64,000 bases of DNA from Gnetum montanum (Eukaryota; Streptophyta; Gnetopsida; Gnetales; Gnetaceae). Shown in pieces: positions 12,885 to 22,734 of this stretch (its first letter is position 1; each line of letters starts with the position of its first letter). The position numbers were made by a program, and so were the translations under genes. The stretch covers positions 76,854 to 140,853 of the forward strand of contig MNCI01028452.1 in assembly GCA_015680685.1 (NCBI GenBank). Direction: 5' to 3'. The notes beneath the pieces are model-generated. The model had not been told where the DNA came from and did not search any database. It saw only the letters and a list, made by a program, of their open reading frames with translations.

Positions 12885-13045
12885 CGCTACAGTTGTGTGC
12901 TACACTACAGTAGACATGGGTATCCCATGCTACACTGCAGTAGACAAGGGTGTCCCATGCTACACTATAGGGGACAAGGGCATTCCATGTTACACATGGG
13001 ACATGGGACATGTGACGTCCTGCATTATGCATGGGACATGGAACA
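12885..13045 (+). repeat. Short tandem repeat upstream of the antisense TATA box
   Basis: About four copies of a ~35-bp unit contain TGCTACACTACAGTAGACA and GGG-ATCCCATG-type palindromic ends. They end just upstream of the TATA box at 13081. Element 2 has a comparable GGGATGCTAAGAAAACC array at 55625-55790 at the equivalent place. A promoter-proximal role is inference. Confidence 0.5.
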
Positions 13046-13080
13046 CCTCAAAAAGTAACAGGTGGTGTAACCCTATAAGC

Positions 13081-13090
13081 TATAAATATG
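13081..13090 (+). promoter_or_regulatory. TATA box of the antisense gene in element 1
   Basis: TATAAATATG is preceded by CCTATAAGC. It lies on the strand opposite to gag-pol and about 1.3 kb upstream of the first confidently assigned coding exon. A possible 5' untranslated exon with a GTAAGT donor at 13309 and a GCAG acceptor near 13430 follows. Element 2 has the alignable but decayed TGTAAATATG on its minus strand at about 56285. Confidence 0.5.
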
Positions 13091-13689
13091 ATTATCATTT
13101 TTACTATTAGAGCCAACACCCAGAGCATAGCGTGGTTCGTACACAGAGGCTACATAGCAAACAATACAGTCGAGTTTGTCTTCCCAGGGTAGGCACATAG
13201 GAGTGAATGTAGGCATCAAGGTCTTACTAATGTGGAGAAAGGGAAATGCACCTTGCGATGTCTTCCCAGGGTGCACATTGAGGAATGGTAGGAGGCCCCA
13301 TCCACCGAGTAAGTCACTATGCTACCTTTGCCTACATTGTGTGATTTTTTGCGTTGGACTACTGTTGTCATGGCTTTGGTCGTTGTTGCAACTACTACAC
13401 TACGATTATTGTGCGCCACTATTGTTGCAGGTAGGGTGATGTATCATTTTGAGGGTTTTAGAGGTTTTGGGTGACATAGCAGATGTTCTGGGTAGCATAG
13501 CATGCATCCTTGGTAGTGTAGCATGCATTCCAGGTAGCGTAGCACACGTTCTAGTTTACTTTTGTTTCATTTCATGTAATGGGACAAGGCTAGGGGTTAT
13601 GCAAATGTTATGTGTTTTTTCTTAGGTTATGTTACACTTGTCAACATGACCAATAGGCCACGTTGTGTTTTTGGTGATACATTATCATA

Positions 13690-14180
13690 CTGCTACAAAG
13701 CTCTGCTATGCTGCTATGTTGCTACATTGCTACGTTATGCATGAAGCAACTGTTATGCTACGTGGGGCATATTCATGGCGCTGTATGTGACACAGTCGCT
13801 ACTCTACATGGGGTGCACTTACTATGCTATGCTACATGTAGTGCAGTCGCTACTATATGCAAAGTGTACCTACTACGCTACGCTATGTGTAACATAGCTG
13901 CTATGTTGTGTAGGGTGTATCAGCTACGCTACGCTATGTGTAACATAGCTGCTATGCTATGTAGGGTGTGCCTGCTACACAACGCTACATGTAACATAGC
14001 TACTATGTTGTGCAGGGTGTACTTGCTATGCTACGCTATGCGTAACATAGCCACCATGCTGTGCAAAGTGTACCTGCTACACGTAACATAGCTGCGATGC
14101 CATGCAGGGTGTACCTACTATGCTACGCTATGTGTAATGTAGCCACCACAACGTGCAAAGTGTACTTGCTACGTTATGCT
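13690..14180 (+). repeat. 51-bp tandem repeat in the 5' part of the antisense gene
   Basis: The unit contains GTAACATAGCTGCTATG, then GTAGGGTGTA and GCTACGCTATG. The best three units start near 13888, 13939 and 13990, exactly 51 bp apart; flanking units are more diverged. Because 51 bp is 17 codons the array stays open in one frame (13708-14091). Its composition follows the GCTACGC palindromes of the LTR, so I do not take the frame as evidence of coding. Confidence 0.65.
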
Positions 14181-14401
14181 ACACGTAACACCCTACTAAG
14201 CTACATGTAATGCAGCTACTACGCTACATGGGACAAGTCATAAAAGTGGAACTTATACTTGACAAATGTTTAGCTTTGTTTCATTGTGCCAAGGACATAC
14301 CGTTTCATACTTGGGAAAAATGTGTACACCAGGGGCTACGCTATGCTATTTAGTAATCATCACTTGAACACTATAATAATGCTTTATACTATGCCATGTA
14401 G

Positions 14402-15050
14402 GGTCATGTTGAAACCCATATTGATTGTGATTGAGCTGGTAGGGGTTTTGTGCTGCCTAAGTGCCCCTGTGGCCAACGTACCCCCTCCCCATGCACGAGT
14501 AAGGGACTAGGAAATTTGGTTTCAAGAAGATGTGCAGGAATTCCTAGAGTTCCTTCTTTGCCACTTCAATGTGATGGTATGGTCACACTTGTCAACTAAG
14601 ATAACCAGTGTTCTGGTTGAAACGCTGTAGCCTGGGGAAAATCAAAGCATCTTAAAGTTTATGGTTGATGGATCTATTGAAAGAGAAGGAGTTGGGAACT
14701 CAAATTGGCATCCAAAAGATTTGAGATGCTTGTCTTGGGTTTGGGTCATGCCTGAATTTAAATGTTATCATAAATTTAACACATTGTTCATTGCCCATCA
14801 CATTGGCACTTTCTTCCAGAATCCACCTGGGACTATCTATTGTGCTAGTGGGTGAGTCCTATGAAGATGTTTTAGACATATTGTATCATTTGTCTTGCAT
14901 AGTTGAAATGATTATTGTACTTTGTATGTTACCAGGTTTGTAATTGACAAAGATGGTCTTCACGATCAAGAGGGGACATTGGCATTGGCCCAAATAGCCT
15001 TACAAGAGTTCTCTTCTGCTGGTAACGTGCATGCCAACATCATAGAATAG
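14402..15050 (+). pseudogene. FCP1/NIF-type HAD phosphatase-like domain (catalytic residues lost)
   Basis: This is the N-terminal domain of the antisense gene, spread over the first two exons. KPILIVIELVGVLCC matches the hydrophobic strand plus DxDG(T/L)L motif I of FCP1/NIF phosphatases, but reads ELVG where the nucleophilic aspartates belong. EFLEFLLCHFNVMVWS matches the family's EFL-FC--F-V-(V/I)WSS segment. NTLFIAHHIGTFFQNPPGT matches the late motif NTLLIDDSP---NPP-T, with the two aspartates replaced by AH. The homologue in element 2 reads KLVGILCC and FLEFFLRHFSVMIWS, which supports the assignment. The family dephosphorylates RNA polymerase II C-terminal domain or similar substrates. With these residues changed this copy would be a pseudoenzyme, at least in its present state. 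The match comes from motif recognition, not from a search. Confidence 0.6.
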
Positions 15051-18022
15051 CTTGGGGCCAATTTTAGAACCTATCCAACCAAGTATGCTAAGTTCTATGT
15101 GAAATGCGAGGAACTTGGATGGTTGGATGGTGAATGGATGTCCTGCCAAGCACTTACCATGCAGGAAATTCTAGTGGAAATCTCACCATTTCCCACACCA
15201 TTCACACCTAGTGAGTTAAGTTGTGCATGTCCCTTAATATGCCCTTGATTGATGAATTAATTGATTATGTTGTCTTTTTTGTTTTTATCATTTTGTTTGA
15301 TTATTGCAGTAGCAGTCAAATCCCAAGAGGTTACGATAATCACCTCCATACATGATGAAACTAACCTCTTCTTTAAATATGATGAAGTCGACAAGACACA
15401 ACACTAGTTATGCAATGGGGCACTAGCCACCCTTGTTCATAATGTTTAGGAGGCTAGGCTCATGGACCTATTTTTAGCAGTAAATTCAAGCATTCTAGTT
15501 GTAGAGATGCTTGTCCTCGTTGATTATTTTTCTGAAAGGATTGACCACTTTCGCACACGGGTGCATAATGTGTAGGTGGTGTTTGATATCATCGACAACC
15601 TTTTTGTAGATCTTTTCGATGTTTTCTCCGATGGTCTACCTATAGGGGATAAGACTAGGAAGGATATAAACCATCAAGGGGACATAGAAGAATGGCTAGG
15701 GATGAGCAAAGATTGAAAGGGGATTTACATGCATAAGGTGACGCTAGAGGTAGCCCATAAAGTTTACCTTGTCTTCTAGGCTTGTGCTTTTCCAAAGTTA
15801 CTCTCACAATGGAAAATTCTTGGAGTAGAGCAAGCTTGGATTATGAGGGATGTCATGGAAGAAGGAACTTGCTATAATTAGGCCAAGTATCTCATCGAGG
15901 GTTTGTAGGCTGAAATGGTTAAGCTTTGTGAGAAGCTTGATGTGCATTTCAATGTACACTTTGCCTTCTTTATAGCTTGCCTATGACGGTTTGCTAAATT
16001 CTTGGTGGTCTGAGAGAATGACATCTGGGTGCTATAGGATTGCACCCAGGTATCCAAACCATGCATCTGCCAAGTATTCTACACCACTCAATCCCAAGAT
16101 CCCCCAGAAGCTATTGGGAAGTCTTTTTTGATAATGATGAAGGATCAAGTGGGATGATCTTTTCATGTGCCAGACAGCATTGGAGAGGAACCTCCCACTA
16201 ACACAAGAAATGTGCTAAGGGAGGCACATCTTATTGGTGAAATGATGAAATTAAGGTTGCAACGTAAGAAATCTCATCCCATGGAAGAGCCTCCATGCAC
16301 TAGTGAAGAAAGAGACAGAAGGTTGCAGATCAAGGTTCGTAAAGTGTAGCCTACATTTGTTGGTAAGTATGGTTTAATTGTCTCATTAGCTACCCCTCCC
16401 CCTTTGTGTTAGAATAGCATGCTTACTTTAGATGTGTTTAATAGATGAAGAAGAAGAATAATCTTTGGCCCCTAAGGTAGGGGTCCTTGCTATAGAAGTA
16501 GAAGACGCCCTAGCTACAGAGAAGGAGGTCCCTACCGTAGAGGAAGAGGCCCCTACTGCCAATGACCCTTTCATAGAGTGTGCCCCAGAACTTGAGGGGT
16601 ATATGATAGTTGAAGATGTTGCTACACTTTTAAGTCAGCTTGAGGGGGAAGGGCTACAATTTGACACTTGTGAGTTTGACCGTTTGCTTGATAGTGTGCT
16701 AATGGATGATCCCCCTGCTCTCACCCCTGAGGGTTTGCTGTGTAGGAGCTTTGCATTTTCATTTATGTTACTTCTCAATTTTGTTTTCCTCTTCTTTGCC
16801 ATGCTAACATGCTTTGTTATGTGGCAGGCACTACTATTAAGGCCCCAGATTCTTTCTCTTCAATTTGCCTTCGATCATGGACAAAGATCCCAGATAAATT
16901 TGCCTTTATGGAGGGGGTAGTCAATGATATGATCAACCACCTAAGGTAGATTGATCCTAAGATAGGTGTGTTTGAATTACAAAATTTTTTCTCTACATTA
17001 TTATATTTTTGCCATCATCCCATGACTAATGCTTTCTCATGTTGGGTATAATAGCTTCTCATTTGAAGTGGGACCCTAGATAGGCGGTCAAAGTTGATGT
17101 TATGCTTGAGCTCCCTCTAGAGGTGACTGAGGTACCTTGTAATGTATACGAGGAGGTAAGTAAATGTGCATTGTACTTGGCACAATCCTTTTGGTAGTGT
17201 AGGCACATCAACGAAGACCTTTGGAAGTGGGTCTAGAAGTTGGAGAAGGAGAAAGTTAGCCAAGCAATCAAATTGGAAGATCTACGGTCAAGGAATGAGT
17301 TTCTAATGGCCCATGATACTTCAGATGGCAATTGGCACATAACCATGATTGATTATGTAAGATATTGGTTAGCTGTATGAGGGGAAAATGAGGCTACCTT
17401 AGAAATATTTGAACAATTGTTGCAAATGGATCTACTAGCCCAGAAAAATTAGGACTAGAAAGATTACATCGCCAAGGTTTATGAATGGGGGTAGGCATAG
17501 TAAAATCATAAACACATGTGCAAGGTAGAATGTGCTACCTACTATTAGAAATATCGAGATGCTTCTATCAAATTGCATACTCATAAGCTATTTCTTGATG
17601 TAATTGATGCTGCTCAGGCCTTTGATAAATTTATGAAACTGGTAGTGGTTAGTGAGTCTTCTGAGAGAGAGATGACCTTGCTTTCTAGGGAGACCACTAC
17701 TACCACTTTTTCTCTAGGGTCATCCACATGGATGGCTATGGAGAAGGGGAAAGTTGTGGCAAGCATTGATCTAGGGGAAGAAGATTGGACAAACTTAACC
17801 AAGGAGGAAATTCTATGGTGCTTAGTGGCTGCATGGACAAGATACCACTAGAGATGGATGTAGGCATATCTCAGGTTAGCCACTCTTTATTATATTGTAG
17901 TTTGTTTCATGAGAGCCTTATTGTAATTTGAATCATTATTTTATTTTTGTTTTATGCAAGATCCAAATGAAGATGTAGGACCTAGTGGAGCAAGAGATGA
18001 AAATACTGGTGAAGACTTGTAG
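14402..18022 (+). pseudogene. Spliced antisense gene carried by element 1
   Basis: This gene lies on the strand opposite to gag-pol, between protease and RT. Exons can be placed at 14402-14851, 14936-15210, 15310-16362, 16445-16732, 16828-16965, 17055-17874 and 17961-18022. All introns are GT-AG, with donors such as GTGAGTCC, GTGAGTTAAG and GTAAGTATGG. Reading phase carries over correctly across the first five introns; the last junction is off by an indel. The exons total about 3.1 kb, or about 1,000 codons, interrupted mainly by TAG stops. The N-terminus is a HAD phosphatase-like domain (listed separately). The middle is rich in aspartate and glutamate. The exon at 17055 is charged and coiled-coil-like (KLEKEKVSQAIKLEDL). 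The last exon ends GPSGARDENTGEDL before TAG. Element 2 has a shortened copy in the same antisense position. Function is unknown. Confidence 0.75.
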
Positions 18023-18119
18023 TGTGATGGCAAAATATTTTTGTTTTTCTATTTTATTTTTTGTAAACCTTATTTTATGGACTCAAATTTAATGAGGATT
18101 AAAAGTGAAACACTTATTT

Positions 18120-18320
18120 CACTTATTTTGGTTAATATTTTATTAATGTGCTTGGGCCCCTTGTGGGCCCCTTGTTCTATTTTAAGGCCATTTTGGGCCA
18201 TTGCAATAGTTTAAGGTCATTTCGGGCCCTTGCTATTTTAGGGCCATTTTGGGCCATGCAATAGTTTAAGGCCATTTCGGGCCATTGCAATGTAATTTCC
18301 AAGAGTCGATTGCTAGTTTT
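18120..18320 (-). repeat. GGCCATTTTGGGCC repeat tract on the protease side of the antisense block
   Basis: Repeated units contain TTTAAGGCCATTTTGGGCC and TTTAAGGTCATTTCGGGCC. The same tract is present in element 2 at 53215-53515, again just beyond the 3' end of the antisense gene. Confidence 0.65.
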
Positions 18321-18479
18321 AGTTCAAGGCCATGATGCAAATAGTGGAAATAATGCAAATAGTGAACATAATGCAAAATCAAGACTAAAGAAACAAGAGT
18401 ATTAAGGCCAAGAATTCATGGAAGTGAATTAGATGTAGACTCTAATTATGCAATTGTTTCCTAACCCATTGTGGGCTAG

Positions 18480-19130
18480 GCAGAGCATATGGTTGGGAAG
18501 CTTTGTGGTGATATTCCTCTATGTTGTCGTTTGCTTTTTGGAAAGGCAATTAGGCCCAAGTGGTTTCTTGGTCTAAGTTGGCAATTTTGGGTGGCTCATC
18601 TATTGAACATGGGGGCTCATTGTGGATGGGTGATGCATTTTCAGAGATTTCTATCTCTAACCCTTATTCTATGTCTATATTATTTATAGCCCAAGGGGCT
18701 ATTTCATCACCAAAGATCACCACCTCTCCACCTACATAGGGTAGGTGGATTTCTTGGTGTATGGGTGAGGAGACAGCTCTTAATTAGGCTAACCATGGTC
18801 TTTCCAAGATTAAGTTAAACCTAGGCATCTCCACCATAATGAATTTTGCGCTGGTGAAAAACTAGTTCCCTACCACAAAGTTGATGTTAATAGTGCCTTT
18901 GACTATGACATGTGCTCCATTAAATGATTTCAAATAGGAAGTTATTGTGGGGTTGATTTGATCCACTAGGCCCAACTTGTCAACAATGGGAAATAGGATC
19001 ACATTAGTGGCAACCTTGTCATCAATGTATACTCTGTGAATTTTGTATTGACCCACCTAAATCATGATAAACATGGGGACGGTAGTCACTTGACCCTTTT
19101 TAGGATCATCTTTGATGGCCTTATTTTGAA
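18480..19130 (-). pseudogene. Aspartic protease of element 1 (broken)
   Basis: The retropepsin-type protease would cleave the Gag-Pol polyprotein. The N-terminal active-site strand reads HRVYIDDKVATNV, where (V/L)DGG(S/A)S is usual, so the canonical D-S/T/G-G triad is altered. It continues KLGLVDQINPT and SFNGAHVIVKGTI. The C-terminal motif PRFNLILERPWLA (about 18820-18785) matches the family's F-ILGRPWL. Downstream coding sequence (SSPIHQEIHLPYVGGEVVIFGDE) continues to about 18480 before the repeat tract begins. Confidence 0.8.
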
Positions 19131-22100
19131 ATGTTAACTAGGTTGGCTGTGGTTCTTGGGCTACAGTAGGAAGCATGATGACATAGATAACTTTCTCCTT
19201 GGCTGGCATGTCCTCACTAACTGAAATGGATGCTAACATGCGAATTAAAGCCTCACGGTGCATCATAGAAGTCATTATTAGGTCATACAAGCTTAATGTT
19301 GCGTTCTTTTGCTTTAAAGCTTGTTTAACTTGCAAAAGTGCATCTAGGAAATATTGCCAATTATTTGGTTGTATGCTCATCTTTGCTTCTTCTATGCATC
19401 CTAAAAGGCAAATCTCCCGAGGAGGAGTGGGTTTAGATTGAATAACAAGTTTTGTTGGCTCAGAGGGTGGTGGTTGCGTGTGTATGTTGTTACCCTAGCC
19501 TTTGATGGTGAAGTCATGGGCACGGCCGACAGAGGGGTGGGCTTAGGGGGGCCCAACGTAGTGCGTTCTCTAGCCAACTTATCCACTAGATGCTCTTCAC
19601 GTTTCCTTGGATGGGAATGTTGTGATTTAGTTCCTATCATTAGACCTTGGGTTGTAGAGGGAGCTGTATGCTTGGGCACCTTGATAATGAAAGGTGCTTG
19701 AGTTGTTGTGGTAGTAGGCGGTGTAGTCTTAAGCATAAAAGGTGCAACAGATATCTGAGGAGGGACTTTAATGACAAATGGGGTTTGGGACTTGGTTGTT
19801 GTTGATGCTTCAGGGTTGTGAGGAGGTACACGAACCATAAATGTCTCATGTTGTGACTCTGTGTTATCATCCATGCTAATAGCATTAATAGTATAACCCA
19901 TACTATTGGTATTCAACAGGTCTTTGTAAATGTTCATCGATTGGTTTTTGGGTCGAACATGATTGCTCTCATCAAGGACCAACTTACCTTGATTGATCAT
20001 TTGTGGAATATCATCTTTTAATGCCAAGAAATAGTCTATGTCATGCCTGCACACTTGATGATAATTGTAGAAGCACTCTAGTCTAAATTTTCTAGGTACT
20101 GGTGGGTCATTAGGTGTAACCATAGAGGGGTTATGAAGGACTTCACAGTACCTCTGATGCCGTTTAAGAGCCTCCTCTAACATCTATTTATGTTGAATGT
20201 GTCTAGCTCCCAATAATTGTTTTAGAAGCTTAAATGGCTTGATTGGTAATGAAGTATATTTCAAATGGTCCTTACACTCAAAATATGGCCTTGCCGAAGT
20301 TTGGGCGGTAGTTGCTAAGGTCAAAGGTTGGCTAGTACTACTAGGGTTGGGTGTTTTGTTGGTTGTGGCATGAGTTTTATATGATTTATCCATCTATTTA
20401 TCCTTGTTAGTTTCATGGGCTACAACAGCCACTATGGTTGTTGTGGCTTTGCCTCTCTCCTTATCCTTCTTTGTGTGTGCATTTTTATATGCTACATAGG
20501 CTGGATCCCTACTAGCTTCCACTACATCTTGGATACTCTTGGTTTGAGTGAACGCCTGACCAAGGAAATGCAAAGCCAAGTAGTATAGCTTGGATTTAAT
20601 GAAATCGTTTACCACACCTTTGAAAATGGCCAGTAAATGGGCCTTGATGATCGGTTCATGAATTTCATTTAGGGTAGCACTCCATCATTGTATGAACTTT
20701 TGCACGGATTCTAGTGGCTCTTGTTTAATGCTCATAAGTTGATCCATAGTGACTTCCAGCTTCAGGTTATACTTAAAGCAAGTCACAAATTGGCTTAACA
20801 GTTCTTCCAATGTTGAGATTGAGGCACAGGGAAGCGCATGATACTAGTCTAAGGCTTTACCCTTTAAGGACATGGAAAATTCATGAATGATGGCATGAGG
20901 CCATGGTTGTAGTAGTAGGGATTCAGACTTGAATGTAACTAGGTGGGCATTCGAGTCATCCTCTCCATTTTATTTTGTGAACTGGGGTAGTTGTACCCTT
21001 GGAGGAAACATTAGCGTAGAAACAGCTAGACTAATTGGGTCATCTTGATAGAAGTCCATGACCTGGACTATTTCTGAGCTAGCAGCTTTAAGCCATTTAA
21101 TTTCATCAGTAAGGGTTTGGATGAGTTGGAAAGCTTGGTCTAGACCTAGGGGTCTCACAAGGGGTTGTGGGGTTGCTGGAGTAGCCATCCTTAGTCATGC
21201 TATTGGGGCAACAACTAGTCCCATGGGGGGCACCATTGGAATAACTCTTGCAATTTTTGTCACCTGAGTAGCCCACATCCCAGTAGGTGGTGCCACTAGG
21301 GAAACTACTGTTGGTGGCATCGTAGGGATATTTACCTACCCAGTTGTTGGGGTGGCCCACAGCCCTGTGTTTGGCTACACTACATGTGGAACTTGATACA
21401 CTTAGGGCTACACATAGTGTGACATTTGAGACAGTTGGGCTCTAGGGAAAGAACTCATTACCATCCACCACGTGGTTGAGGTTGGATCTATATTGGTGGT
21501 GGGATGGATGTAGATGAGGGGACAAAAGTAGAACTCATGTGCAATTGTGGCGTAGGCACAGTGTGCATGTATGGAAATGTAGATGTCATAGACATTGGGT
21601 GTGGTACTTGGACAGACTGGGAAGAAAGGGTAACTGGGAATGAAGTTGAAGGGCCTATGTGCTGATATGTTGAAAATATTGCATGACTACCCATCACCGA
21701 AGAGAGTTTGGGTTGTGGCAGTGTTGTGGTAGTAGCAAAGGAGGCAGAAGATAGGAGCTAGTGTGATCGAAAGATAGATGTGGAATGGACAACCATGGTG
21801 TAGATCGGGCCACCACCTTTAGAGTGGGAGTCCAACTCCTCTTACCCATCCTAAAGCAGTTCATCATAGTGGGATGCTGTGTCCCATTCTCTTGACCTAC
21901 TAAATTGCACAAGTTGGTTTAACACCCATTGATATGTTTTGGTTAGTGGGATAGTGGCATCAAGAGTAGGAATGAACTCCCTCTTGTTCCAATGGATGAA
22001 CTCAAAGTTACGTTTTTCCTCAAATTCCTGACCGTCTAACGGTGGATTCGCTTGGGTTTTTACACAAAAAAAATATATTGCTCTTCATATTGGGATAGAC

Positions 22101-22242
22101 GTTCGATTGACTGCTGTTGTAGCCTAAGAGACTATCATTGTACTAGCATTGGGCTAGGTGGTTGCTCAAGACTTGCCATATCTTGGATAGAGTAGGATAC
22201 CTCCAAGTTCGAGGTGGGAACAAATGTGGTTGCAAGATTCAT
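19131..22242 (-). pseudogene. Gag of element 1 (broken)
   Basis: Gag forms the virus-like particle and packages RNA. The chosen start is ATG at 22242, about 490 bp inside the 5' LTR, matching the leader length in element 2. A variable N-terminal part rich in T, P and S ends near 21200. The conserved retrotransposon gag core runs from DFYQDDPISLAVS and PRVQLPQFTKYNGEED (about 21060-20950) through LVTF and GKALDWYHALPRASISTLEELL to SIQDVVEASRDPAYVAYKNA near 20500. A knuckle-like stretch CFYNYHQVCRHDIDYFLALK lies near 20090-20030. The same block is recognisable in element 2. Stops and frameshifts break it into at least six pieces. Confidence 0.85.
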
Positions 22243-22734
22243 CTTCTCTACATGAAAGAGGTGTAAGAGGGAGAGATACATGTGAGAAATAATTGGAAAA
22301 CAACAAGTTTTCATGCTAAATGGGAGTGTAACATAGTGGATAGTGTAATGCAGTAGATAGCGTAACGCAGGAGATAGCATATCAAAGTAGACAGCATAAC
22401 AAAGTGGACAGCGTGATGTAGTAGACAATGAAACATAATGGACAGTGTAGGAACTACTACACTGATAGGTTCACTACGCTACATGAGATGCAGGTAGCGT
22501 AATGCAGTATGCAGGCAACGTGGTACAATAGATAGTTTAGAGATTTCATCCTATAGGGCTTTACAGGAATCTTTGTGGTGACCAATCTACACCACTCGGT
22601 GCATAGACGACCACAAGGGTGTCTCGTCTACACTAGCAGGCTATTGGTGATGATGTATAGATAGTGTGTAGGATTACCCATGACATATAGAAGAGACACG
22701 AAGGTTCATGCTCTCCTTCTAGCACCAAAAACTA
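22243..22734 (-). other. 5' leader of element 1 with primer-site-like sequence
   Basis: In element orientation the leader starts directly after the 5' LTR with TAGTTTTTGGTGCTAGAAGG and AGAGC (22734-22711). The block TTTTTGG(T/C)GCTAGAAGGAG recurs just inside the LTRs of element 2 (49110) and element 6 (28955). It is therefore the likely primer-binding site, although I cannot name the tRNA with confidence. The remaining ~470 bp are noncoding and carry GCTACGC-type repeats near 22330-22510. Confidence 0.65.

Noticed and set aside
13708-14091. 127-codon cysteine- and tyrosine-rich frame with a 17-residue repeat.
   Set aside because: It is a consequence of the 51-bp tandem repeat built on GCTACGC motifs; composition rather than coding explains it.
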